Made by a program: the position numbers and the translations under genes | The notes under the pieces: generated by a model | Databases searched by the model: none | What the model saw: the letters and a program-made list of their open reading frames with translations, nothing else | What the model was told of the DNA's origin: nothing | NCBI GenBank assembly: GCA_005888435.1 | Contig: VAXO01000090.1 | Location: 1-50,666 of the forward strand | Direction: 5' to 3' | Source of the DNA: Actinomycetota bacterium | GTDB taxonomy: Bacteria > Actinomycetota > Thermoleophilia > Gaiellales > Gaiellaceae | Length of the DNA stretch: 50,666 nucleotides | In this document: positions 8,582 through 16,089 of the stretch, in pieces | Layout: each line of letters starts with the position of its first letter | How positions within the stretch are numbered: the stretch's first letter is position 1

Positions 8582-9882
8582 GCCGCGAACACCATCCGTC
8601 CCGCCGCGATCGTCATCCGTACTCCGCCCTTGACCGTCTGGCCGAGGAGCCACGAGTTGACCGAGCGCGAGCGGAACGATTCCTCGCCGATGCGATAGCT
8701 CGCCTTCAGGTCGAGCAGGACGAGATTCGCCGGGCTGCCGACCGCGATGCGCGGCTCGTCGAGCCCGTATGCGCGGGCCGGCCCGGCCGACATCCGCTCG
8801 AGGATCGTCTCCAGCGGGACGGCCCCGGGCTCGACCAGGTGCGTGTAGAGCGCGGCGAACGCCGTCTCGAGCCCGGTGACGCCGAACGGCGCGGCCTCGA
8901 ACGGCACGTCCTTTTCGTGGCGAGCGTGCGGCGCGTGGTCTGTCGCGACCGCGGTGATCGTGCCGTCCTTCAGTCCCTCGACGAGGGCGGTCCGGTCGGA
9001 CGCGGCGCGGAGCGGCGGGTTCATCTTCACGTTCGGATCGAGCGAGCGCACGGCCTCGTCGGTGAGGCACAGGTGATGAGGCGTGACCTCCGCCGTCGCC
9101 GCGACGCCGTCGGCCCGCGCGCGGCGGAGCGCCTGCACCGACTCCCATGCCGAAAGGTGCAGGAGGTGCAGCGGCTGCCGCTCGTACGCGGCAAGCGCAA
9201 GGTCGCGCTCGACCATCAGGCTCTCCGCCACCGAGGGGTAGCCGGTGAACCCGAGCTCGGCCGAGACCGCGCCCTCGTGCATCTGCCCTTCCCGCGAAAG
9301 CGTCGCCTCCTCGCAGTGCAGGGCGATCCGCCGGCCCGTGACGGCGCCGTACTGGAGCGCACGGCGCATCAGCCCGGCCGACGCGACGGGAACACCGTCG
9401 TCGCTGAACCCGGCGGCACCCGTGTCGGCGAGCTCCGCCATCTCCGTCAGCTCGGTGCCGCCCTGTTCCTTTGTGATCGCGGCGAGGAACCCGACGGGGA
9501 CCTCGGCCTCGGCGCGAGCAGTCTCGATCAGCGCACCGAGCGTCGCCGCCGAGTCGACGATCGGCTTGGTATTCGGCATTGCGAGGATTGCGCAATAGCC
9601 GCCGGCTGCCGCGGCAGCCGTCCCGCTCGCGATCGTCTCTTCGTCCTCGCGTCCGGGCGTGCGCAGGTGCACGTGCGGGTCGACGAACGCCGGTGCGAGC
9701 ACGAGCCCATGGCCCTCGAGCACGCGGTGCGCATTGGTGTCGAGCTCGGTTCCGAGCGCCGCGATGACGCCGTCGTCGACGCGCACGTCGAGCACCGCGT
9801 CCACCCCCGCGGCCGGGTCGATGACCCTCGCGCCGCGGACGACAAGGTTTTCCTTCGGTGCGGACTTGGCGAAGAGCATCAC
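8578..9882 (-). CDS. pyrC: Dihydroorotase
   Basis: PyrC cyclises carbamoyl aspartate to dihydroorotate. The 434 residues are of the class I amidohydrolase type. Metal ligands are visible in FVDPHVHLRTPG (HxH) and the catalytic Asp in VATDHAPH. Substrate-contact motifs include AMPNTKP and DDGVPVASA, and a metal His sits in LLHLSAWES. The start is GTG at 9882 (or the adjacent ATG at 9879), overlapping the pyrB stop by 4 bp. Confidence 0.96.
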   Translation of the reverse strand: MMLFAKSAPKENLVVRGARVIDPAAGVDAVLDVRVDDGVIAALGTELDTNAHRVLEGHGLVLAPAFVDPHVHLRTPGREDEETIASGTAAAAAGGYCAILAMPNTKPIVDSAATLGALIETARAEAEVPVGFLAAITKEQGGTELTEMAELADTGAAGFSDDGVPVASAGLMRRALQYGAVTGRRIALHCEEATLSREGQMHEGAVSAELGFTGYPSVAESLMVERDLALAAYERQPLHLLHLSAWESVQALRRARADGVAATAEVTPHHLCLTDEAVRSLDPNVKMNPPLRAASDRTALVEGLKDGTITAVATDHAPHARHEKDVPFEAAPFGVTGLETAFAALYTHLVEPGAVPLETILERMSAGPARAYGLDEPRIAVGSPANLVLLDLKASYRIGEESFRSRSVNSWLLGQTVKGGVRMTIAAGRMVFAA

Positions 9883-10866
9883 GCCACCTCCAACGCGGAC
9901 TCGGTCTTCACGCCGACCGGTCCGCTCGTCAGCAGGTCGTAGAGGACGGCCATGCGAGTCACGAGGCCTGCGCGCACCTGCGTCTCGATCAGCGCGTCGG
10001 CGTGATCGGCGACGCGCGGGTCGATCTCGACGCCGCGGTTCATCGGGCCGGGATGCATCACCTTCTGTCCCGGCCGCACCCGCTCCGGCGTCACGCCCCA
10101 GCGCGCGGCGTACTCGCGCAGCGACGGGACGTAGTTGGCGCCCTCCTGCATGCGCTCTTGCTGCATCCGCAGGACGTACACGACGTCCGCCCCGGCGATC
10201 GCGCCGATATCGGTCGCCGTCTCGCAGCCCATCGCCTCGATGCCGCGAGGAAGGAGCGCGGGCGGCGCGACCAGCGTGACGTGCGCGCCCATCAGCGCCA
10301 GCCCCTGGATCAGCGAGCGGGCGACGCGCGAGTGCAGGACGTCGCCGACGATCGCGACGTGCAGTCCTTCGATGCGCCCGAACGCCTCGCGCATTGTGTA
10401 GAGGTCGAGGAGCGCCTGCGTCGGATGCTGGTGCTTCCCGTCGCCCGCATTGACGACGTGCGCCTCGGTCACCCGCGCGACGAGGTGCGGCGCGCCGATC
10501 TGCGGGTGGCGGATCACGATCACGTCCGGGTCGTACGCGCCGAGCGTGATCGCGGTGTCCTTGAGCGACTCTCCCTTGTCCACCGACGAGCCGCTCGACT
10601 TGATCGACATCGTGTCGGCCGAGAGCCGCTTCCCCGCGAGCTCGAAGCTCGACGACGTGCGCGTCGACGACTCGTAGAACACGTTGATCACGAGCCGTCC
10701 CTTGAGCGTCGGCAGCTTCTTGACCTCGCGCTCCAGGCTGCGCTCGAACGTGCGCGCGGTCGCAAGCAGCCGTTCGACGTCGTCGCTCGTGACGTCCTTG
10801 ATCGAGATGAAGTGTCGCTTGGGCGGCGGCGCTGGCGGACGCAGGTCCTCGCGCATGACGCGGATC

Positions 10867-10874
<8 letters not shown>
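9879..10874 (-). CDS. pyrB: Aspartate carbamoyltransferase catalytic subunit
   Basis: PyrB condenses carbamoyl phosphate with aspartate, the first committed pyrimidine step. Carbamoyl-phosphate contacts are in FYESSTRTSSSFE and HPTQALLDLYT; the C-terminal domain has MHPGPMNRGVEI. GTG at 10874 gives 331 residues and is preceded nine bases upstream by a strong GGAGGAGG; ATG at 10856 is an alternative with a weaker site. It overlaps pyrR by 8 bp. No pyrI gene lies nearby, so regulation is probably through PyrR rather than a regulatory chain. Confidence 0.96.
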
Positions 10875-11463
<589 letters not shown>

Positions 11464-11474
11464 TCGACTCCTTT

Positions 11475-11492
11475 CCGGCCTCTCCGGACCGG
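11475..11492 (-). promoter_or_regulatory. PyrR-binding loop next to the pyrR ribosome binding site
   Basis: The transcript reads CCGG-UCCGGAGAGG-CCGG: a 4-bp stem closing a loop that matches the core UCCNGNGAGG of PyrR binding loops in Bacillus leaders exactly. The hairpin ends at 11475 and AAAGGAG begins at 11474, with no space between. I see no terminator plus antiterminator pair. PyrR stabilising this hairpin would most simply block ribosome access and reduce translation of the whole overlapping operon. Confidence 0.75.
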
Positions 11493-11572
11493 GTTAAAGG
11501 GGTTCGGTCGCGCGGGACTCTAGAGCCTCCGTCGGACGGCCGCCTGACGAGCGCCGCCGATAACTGACACCA

Positions 11573-11625
11573 AGGCCGGAGGCTAAGCCAGGCGAAGCCG
11601 GCTTAACCGCCAGAGGACTGATGCG
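11573..11625. repeat. Dispersed 53-nt hairpin repeat, copy 2
   Basis: This is the second copy of the repeat at 1615-1667, here in the gap between the DUF2007 gene and pyrR. The core is TAAGCC, bulged A, GGC, loop GAA, GCC, GGCTTA. AAGCGCCGTAC follows at 11639-11649. CTTCCGTGCGGCT (11656-11668) is the exact reverse complement of the 13-nt block beside copy 1. Both copies sit upstream of a minus-strand gene in the same orientation. Confidence 0.7.
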
Positions 11626-11666
11626 CCCTTCACGCAAGAAGCGCCGTACATGGAGCTTCCGTGCGG

Positions 11667-11876
11667 CTAAGGCTCGCCGACGATGTCGTCGGGTTCGGTC
11701 ATGGCTTCGATCGCATCTTTCGCCTGCTCGACCGATGATTCAGGAACCGACACGGTGACCGAGTCGTCCTCGCCGTCGGCGAGCTCCGCGTCGATTCCGG
11801 CCGACCGAAGGATCTCCTGGATCTCCTCGGCCTCCGTCACGTCGCCGGCTACCGCGACTCGAACCATCTCGTTCAT
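11667..11876 (-). CDS. DUF2007-like putative signal-transducing protein
   Basis: A 69-residue acidic protein. MVRVAVAGDVTEAEEIQEIL, then SAGIDAELADGEDD, a short VTVSVPESSVEQAKDAIEAM stretch and DDIVGEP form the beta-alpha-beta-beta-alpha pattern of DUF2007 (PF09413), a PII-like small fold named as putative signal transducing. The exact role is unknown. The ATG overlaps the RNase Z stop by 4 bp, so the two are co-translated; the long upstream extension of this frame lies inside rnz and is not real. Confidence 0.75.
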   Translation of the reverse strand: MNEMVRVAVAGDVTEAEEIQEILRSAGIDAELADGEDDSVTVSVPESSVEQAKDAIEAMTEPDDIVGEP

Positions 11877-12859
11877 TGCGGCGCCGATGATACGACCTCT
11901 TGCTCGCGACGGCGAGACGCCCCGCCCTTGACCAGGTGCGGTGTCCCCCGCTCTGCATACGGAACCTCCACGACGTCGAAGTCGCGCGGCACGATCGTCT
12001 CCGGGAAGATGGCTCGTGCTTCCTCCGCGATCTCCGGCCCGAAGTAGCGGTTGGAGAGGTGCGTCAGGACCAGCAGCCCCACGTTGGCGCGTTGCGCGAC
12101 CTCGGCCGCCTGCGTCGCCGTCTGATGGTTCGTCTCCTCCGCGCGGTCGCGCTCCTCTTCGGCGAACGTGGCCTCGGTGACGAGCACGTCGGCCCCCCAA
12201 GCCGCCTCGACGATCTCTACGGAGGGCGCCGTGTCGCCCGTGATCACGAGCTTGCGGCCGGGCCGCGGCGGACCGAGGACGTCTTCCGGCTTCACCGTGC
12301 GGCCGTCGGGAAGCACCACATGCTCGCCGCGCTGCAGCGCGCCGCGTTCCGGCCCGCTCGGCACGCCGAGCGTGTCGGCGGCAGCGACGTCGAAGCGGCC
12401 GGGGCGCGTGGCCTCGATCAGCGACCAGCCGAGCGCCGAGACCCCGTGCGCAACGCCGAAGGTCGCGAGTCGGTAGCCGTCGCGATCGAGCACGTCCCCC
12501 GGCTCGACCTCGACGAGCTGGAGGTCGTAGGTGAGCTTGCCCACCACGCGCTTCAGCGAGCCGAGCAGGTCGACGAGCCCGCGTGGGCCGTAGACGCGCA
12601 GGGGCAGCTCGCGGCCGCGGAGCGCGAACGTCTTGAACATTCCCGGCAAGCCGAGGACGTGGTCGGCGTGAAAGTGCGTCACGAAGACCTCTTCGAGCTC
12701 GAGCAGCCCGACGGAGGAGCGCAGCAGCTGCCGCTGCGTCCCCTCGGCGCAGTCGAAGAGCAGCTTGTCGCCCCCACGTCGCACGAGCAGCGCTGCGGGG
12801 GCCCGCTGCGCCGTCGGCATGGAGCCTGCGGTACCGAGGAAGACGACGTCAAGATCCAC
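11873..12859 (-). CDS. rnz: Ribonuclease Z
   Basis: RNase Z trims tRNA 3' trailers when CCA is not encoded, which fits the two tRNA genes here, both lacking an encoded CCA. The 328 residues are a metallo-beta-lactamase fold: FLGTAGSMPTAQRAPAA, FDCAEGTQRQL, the metal motif THFHADHVLGLPG (HxHxDH), the exosite region, GDTAPSVEIVEAA, and a C-terminal LTHLSNRY His. GTG at 12859 has TAGAAT only 6 bp upstream, so translation is probably leaderless. It is divergent from the hydrolase gene. Confidence 0.94.
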   Translation of the reverse strand: MDLDVVFLGTAGSMPTAQRAPAALLVRRGGDKLLFDCAEGTQRQLLRSSVGLLELEEVFVTHFHADHVLGLPGMFKTFALRGRELPLRVYGPRGLVDLLGSLKRVVGKLTYDLQLVEVEPGDVLDRDGYRLATFGVAHGVSALGWSLIEATRPGRFDVAAADTLGVPSGPERGALQRGEHVVLPDGRTVKPEDVLGPPRPGRKLVITGDTAPSVEIVEAAWGADVLVTEATFAEEERDRAEETNHQTATQAAEVAQRANVGLLVLTHLSNRYFGPEIAEEARAIFPETIVPRDFDVVEVPYAERGTPHLVKGGASRRREQEVVSSAPQ

Positions 12860-12865
12860 GGTGCG

Positions 12866-12871
12866 ATTCTA
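12866..12871 (-). promoter_or_regulatory. rnz -10 box, leaderless type
   Basis: TAGAAT (one mismatch to TATAAT) ends six bases before the GTG of rnz. Transcription would begin at the start codon, and no Shine-Dalgarno sequence is present. No clear -35 box is visible. Confidence 0.55.
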
Positions 12872-12912
12872 GGTTGGGCGTCTGCGGCCGACCTCTGCGT
12901 AAGCTGCCTTTC

Positions 12913-13683
12913 GTGGCGACGGCAAGCGGCGTCCACGTGACGGTGTGGGGCGACGGCGAGCCGGCGGTCCTCGTGCACGGCAGCTTCGGGTGGGGTGAGG
13001 AGACGTGGCGCGAGCAACGGCCGCTCGCGGACGACTACAAGCTCCTCCTTCTCGACCGCCGCGGATTCGGCGCTTCACCGGCGAACGGGCGTGTCGACTT
13101 CGAGCGTGACGCGGACGACGTCACCGGGCTGCTCGGCGAAGGCGCTCACCTCGTCGGCCACTCCTACGGAGGCGTCGTAGCGCTGCTTGCCGCAGCGCGT
13201 CGTCCCGACGCGGTGCGCTCGCTGGTGCTGATCGAGCCGCCGGCGTTCGGTCTCGCACGCGGCCACGCGGCGGTCGAAGCGTTGATCGGCAACATCAACG
13301 CCGCGGCAGCGACCACCCAGGATCCGAGTGAGTACCGCGCCGCGTTCCTGCGCGGCTTCGGGTTTCCGGCGCAGCCGACACCGCTCCAAGACGAGAGCCT
13401 GGCCGCCGCCGGGGCGTCCATGACCGAGCGGCCGCCGTGGGAGGCCGACATCCCGCTCAACGAGCTCGACCGCGCCGGCCTGCGCGTGCTGCTCGTGCAG
13501 GGCGACTGGTGTCCGGCGCCGAGCTCGGCCCGCGCGCTGGCCGGCGAGGCGTTTCGCGCCGTCTGCGACGTTCTGCACGACCGGCTCGACGCGGAGCGTG
13601 CGTTCTTTCCCGCCGCGCACAACCCGCAGAAGCTCGGCGCGGTGTTCAATGACCGCGTGCGCGCGTTCTGGGAAGCGGCTTGA
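12913..13683 (+). CDS. Alpha/beta hydrolase
   Basis: A 256-residue alpha/beta-fold hydrolase of unknown substrate. LVHGSFGWGEETW forms the oxyanion-hole region, LLDRRGFGASP follows strand 4, and the nucleophile elbow is GHSYGG. The acid is probably the Asp of LVQGDWCPAP and the base the His of PAAHNPQ. GTG at 12913 is preferred to the earlier frame opening at 12874 because TAAGCT (12900-12905) lies seven bases upstream, the leaderless pattern seen repeatedly here. Its stop overlaps the next gene's TTG start. Confidence 0.8.
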   Translation: MATASGVHVTVWGDGEPAVLVHGSFGWGEETWREQRPLADDYKLLLLDRRGFGASPANGRVDFERDADDVTGLLGEGAHLVGHSYGGVVALLAAARRPDAVRSLVLIEPPAFGLARGHAAVEALIGNINAAAATTQDPSEYRAAFLRGFGFPAQPTPLQDESLAAAGASMTERPPWEADIPLNELDRAGLRVLLVQGDWCPAPSSARALAGEAFRAVCDVLHDRLDAERAFFPAAHNPQKLGAVFNDRVRAFWEAA

Positions 13684-14129
13684 TCGACGTCCGCGAGGCG
13701 ATCCGGCTCGAGCCGTCGGCGGCCGAGCACGAGGAGATCCGCGAGCTCTGGAAGAAGCACTCGATCGCGGAGGATGAGCGCGACCTGCCGGGACTGATCT
13801 CGACGCTGACCGACGACTGCGTCTACGAGCTGGTCCAGACGGGCCACCGCTGGGAGGGCCACGAGGGCGCGGCCCGCTTCTACATGGAGCTGCTCGGCGC
13901 GTTCCCGGACATCCACTTCGACCTGACGCACATCGTCATCGGCCCGCAGGGCGTCTGCGAGGAAGCGGACGTCAATGGCACCCACGAGGCGGCCTGGCTC
14001 GGCTTCCCGCCTTCAAGCGAGCGGCTGAGCTGGAAGGTCGTGATCTTCTTTCCGTGGGACCCGGACAGGCGACTCTTCCGCGGGGAGCGGGTCTACGTCG
14101 CGGGCCTGCCGCTGATCCACGGCCAGTAG
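13680..14129 (+). CDS. SnoaL-like (NTF2-fold) protein
   Basis: A 149-residue protein with the cone-shaped NTF2/SnoaL pattern: an N-terminal helix, IAEDERDLPGLISTLTDDCV, GHEGAARFYMELLGAFPDI, and then long strands. Relatives include polyketide cyclases and small ester cyclases, but many have no known activity. It starts with TTG inside the hydrolase stop (TTGA, 4-bp overlap), so the two are translationally coupled and may act in one catabolic step. Its stop codon is directly adjacent to the stop of the convergent LysM gene. Confidence 0.65.
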   Translation: MIDVREAIRLEPSAAEHEEIRELWKKHSIAEDERDLPGLISTLTDDCVYELVQTGHRWEGHEGAARFYMELLGAFPDIHFDLTHIVIGPQGVCEEADVNGTHEAAWLGFPPSSERLSWKVVIFFPWDPDRRLFRGERVYVAGLPLIHGQ

Positions 14130-14369
14130 CTACGGGAGCACGAGGCGCTGCCCCGGCACGAGCGTGGTGTCCGTGAGGTGGTTACGTTTCTGAAGCTCCC
14201 AGATCCCCTCACGCGGGTCGCCCGGATAGTGCTTCGCGGCGATCGACCACAGCGTGTCGGTCGGCTGAACGACGTAGCGAACGGGCTTGCCTGCGCTCCC
14301 TGAGGGGCGAGCTGCAAGGCCCACCGCGAGCGCAGCGGCCAGGACGAGGATGGCGAGTCGGACGAACAT
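14130..14369 (-). CDS. LysM membrane protein, candidate SOS-induced cell-division suppressor
   Basis: A 79-residue protein: hydrophobic signal/anchor segment at about 4-20 (LAILVLAAALAVGLAA), then one LysM domain at about 30-78 with VVQPTDTLWSIAAKHYPGDP and LVPGQRLVLP. LysM binds peptidoglycan, so it should sit outside the membrane. Size, layout and two perfect LexA boxes in its promoter match the role of Bacillus YneA, Corynebacterium DivS and Mycobacterium ChiZ (Rv2719c): small membrane proteins, LysM-bearing in YneA and ChiZ, that delay division after DNA damage. Sequence homology beyond LysM is not established here. It lies downstream of, and codirectional with, the phosphoesterase gene. 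Confidence 0.8.
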   Translation of the reverse strand: MFVRLAILVLAAALAVGLAARPSGSAGKPVRYVVQPTDTLWSIAAKHYPGDPREGIWELQKRNHLTDTTLVPGQRLVLP

Positions 14370-14376
14370 GCGTTCG
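14363..14376 (-). promoter_or_regulatory. LexA (SOS) box 2, overlapping the start codon
   Basis: CGAACGCATGTTCG matches the Gram-positive LexA box core CGAAC-RNRY-GTTCG exactly on the minus strand. The ATG of the LysM gene lies inside it. Its centre is 22 bp (about two helical turns) from the centre of box 1. Confidence 0.75.
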
Positions 14377-14377
14377 C

Positions 14378-14407
14378 ATGCTACCGAACACCTGTTCGCC
14401 CTGTCAA
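14378..14407 (-). promoter_or_regulatory. SOS promoter of the LysM gene with LexA box 1
   Basis: Consensus -35 TTGACA (14402-14407) and -10 TAGCAT (14378-14383) are separated by 18 bp. CGAACAGGTGTTCG (14385-14398), a perfect LexA box, fills the spacer, so LexA would exclude RNA polymerase. The -10 is 8 bp from the ATG, predicting a leaderless transcript. Confidence 0.8.
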
Positions 14408-14411
14408 GTCC

Positions 14412-14900
14412 TTAGAGCGTCACGAGCTCCGGGGTGATGCGGGCACCGCGGATCCGGAGCACGAGCATTGTGTGTGCCGGCTGGCGGCGCCGTTCGGTCG
14501 GCGAGCCGGGGTTCAGGACCCAGAGTCGCTGGAACTGCTCGACCTGCGGGACGTGGGTGTGCCCGTAGACGACCGCGGCGCAGTCCTCGAAGCGCGCCGC
14601 CAGTCGCGCCTCGCGACCGGCCCGCGGCCCTGCGTCATGGACCATCCCGATCCGCACCGCCCCCACCTCCACGACTCGCTGCTTCGGGAGCGACGCCTTC
14701 AGCGCCGGCTCGTCCATGTTCCCGCAGATGCCCTCGACCGGCGGCCCGATCGCCTGCAGCTCTCCGAGGAACGCCACGGACACGAAGTCTCCGCCGTGCA
14801 GCACGAGGTCGGCCCCGCGCAGCAGCTTGACGCACGCGTCCGGCAGCGTCCGCGAGCCGCGCGGCAGGTGCGTGTCCGAGATGAGTGCGACGCGGCTCAG
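14412..14900 (-). CDS. YfcE/MJ0936-type metallophosphoesterase
   Basis: A 162-residue calcineurin-like phosphoesterase. Metal-binding motifs are ALISDTHLP (D-x-H), LVLHGGDFV (GD), GICGNMDEP (GN-D), MVHDAG and VVYGHTHVPQ (GHTH), then LNPGSPTERR near the C terminus, as in YfcE. There is no ATG, GTG or TTG between the M29 gene and the first catalytic motif. The only plausible start is CTG at 14900, which overlaps the aminopeptidase stop as CTGA. Later GTG codons would delete the DTH motif. The substrate is unknown. Confidence 0.82.
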   Translation of the reverse strand: MSRVALISDTHLPRGSRTLPDACVKLLRGADLVLHGGDFVSVAFLGELQAIGPPVEGICGNMDEPALKASLPKQRVVEVGAVRIGMVHDAGPRAGREARLAARFEDCAAVVYGHTHVPQVEQFQRLWVLNPGSPTERRRQPAHTMLVLRIRGARITPELVTL

Positions 14901-16030
14901 GAAGCCGCCGCGACCAGCCCGGGCTCGTGGAGGAAGCGACCGGCCTTCCAGACGAGCTCGCCGTCCGCGTAGACCTCGCCGTCCTCGCGCAGGTCGCAGA
15001 TCATGTCCCAGTGGAGGCCTGATTCGTTCTCGCCGCCGAGCTTCTTGAAGCTCGATCCGAGCGCGAGGTGCAGCGTCCCGCCGATCTTCTCGTCGAACAG
15101 GATGTCGCGCGTGAAGCGGTCGATCTCGTAGTTCAGCCCGAACGCGAGCTCGCCGAGCACGCGTGCGCCGCCGTCCATGTCGAGCAGCGAGTGGAGGTAG
15201 TCGTTCGCCGTCTTGGCCTCGGCATCGATCACACGGCCGCCCTCGAAGCGCAGACGCACGTCCTCGACCGCGCGGCCGTGGAAGATCGCCGGAAACGAGA
15301 AGCGGATCTCCCCGTCGGTCTCGGTCTCGACGGGACTCGTGAAGATCTCGCCGTCCGGCATGTTGAGCTTGCCGTCGGCCGCAAGCCACCCCCGCCCATC
15401 GACGTTCAGCCGGAGATCGGTGTCGGGCCCGACGATCCGCAGCTCGCGGAACGACTCGAGCTCGCGCGCCCGCGCGTTCAGCTCGGTGGAGACCTGGCGC
15501 CAGTGTCCGACCGGATCCTCGTTCTCGCGCACGTGGCACGCCGCGTACACGAAGTCCTCGTACTCGGGGAGGGACATCTCGGCGTCCTGCGCATGCGCCT
15601 CGGTCGGGAAGCGCGTTCCGACCCACCTCGCCTCACCCGCGTCGATGCGTTCCCAGAAGCGCTTCGTCAGCTCACGCCGTGAGGCGATGCGACGGCTGAC
15701 CCGGTCCGGATCCGCCTGTGTCAGCGCGCGCGTGTTCCGATCCGCCCAGATCGTCATCACTGCGGTGATCTGCTCGACCTCGAAACGATCGATCTCCGAC
15801 ACGAACACGAGCTGGTCGTCGCTGGACTCCCCCACCGCGATCACGTCGAGGCCCTCGACCTCGATGCGTGTGCGCGGGTTGGCGCCGGCGCGCACGGCCG
15901 AGCGGTACGCCTCCGTGACCAGCGGGACCGCGACCGTTCCGGCATCGATCCGCAGCGTCTGTCCCGGCCCGAGCTCCAGGGAGTAGTTCACGAGCAGATC
16001 GCCCAGCTTCGCGACGCGAGGGTCGGACAT
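14897..16030 (-). CDS. M29-family aminopeptidase (AmpS/PepS-like)
   Basis: A 377-residue cytosolic metallo-aminopeptidase that removes N-terminal residues from peptides. Family landmarks include LVNYSLELGPGQTLRID at the N terminus, NMPDGEIFTSPVE (a metal Glu), GELAFGLN, a second Glu/His region around HLALGSSF, and GLHWDMICDLR with the His-x-Asp ligand pair. The ATG at 16030 is preceded by TATAAG seven bases upstream. The stop overlaps the CTG start of the phosphoesterase, so they form a short operon. Confidence 0.9.
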   Translation of the reverse strand: MSDPRVAKLGDLLVNYSLELGPGQTLRIDAGTVAVPLVTEAYRSAVRAGANPRTRIEVEGLDVIAVGESSDDQLVFVSEIDRFEVEQITAVMTIWADRNTRALTQADPDRVSRRIASRRELTKRFWERIDAGEARWVGTRFPTEAHAQDAEMSLPEYEDFVYAACHVRENEDPVGHWRQVSTELNARARELESFRELRIVGPDTDLRLNVDGRGWLAADGKLNMPDGEIFTSPVETETDGEIRFSFPAIFHGRAVEDVRLRFEGGRVIDAEAKTANDYLHSLLDMDGGARVLGELAFGLNYEIDRFTRDILFDEKIGGTLHLALGSSFKKLGGENESGLHWDMICDLREDGEVYADGELVWKAGRFLHEPGLVAAAS

Positions 16031-16037
16031 GTCGATT

Positions 16038-16043
16038 CTTATA
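16038..16043 (-). promoter_or_regulatory. -10 box of the M29 aminopeptidase gene, leaderless type
   Basis: TATAAG ends seven bases before the ATG, and TTGATG lies 15 bp upstream as a possible -35. No Shine-Dalgarno sequence is present. Confidence 0.5.
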
Positions 16044-16067
16044 TCGCAAACGCGGACGCATCAAAGC

Positions 16068-16080
16068 GGCCGAAACGGCC
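16068..16080 (-). terminator. Weak hairpin after the secreted GH-A-like gene
   Basis: GGCCG and CGGCC pair around a 3-nt loop, 10 bp downstream of the stop at 16090. There is no U-run, so efficient termination is uncertain. Confidence 0.3.
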
Positions 16081-16089
16081 CTGTCCGAT

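Noticed and set aside
11667-12200. 177-residue version of the DUF2007 gene
   Set aside because: The upstream part lies inside rnz in another frame; the ATG at 11876 gives a complete domain and a 4-bp ATGA overlap.
12874-12912. Earlier start for the alpha/beta hydrolase
   Set aside because: The extra 13 residues are not typical of the fold, and GTG 12913 has a well-placed TAAGCT box.
14385-14398. LexA box also controlling the phosphoesterase
   Set aside because: The phosphoesterase is transcribed toward this site from upstream on the same strand; the box lies after its stop codon.
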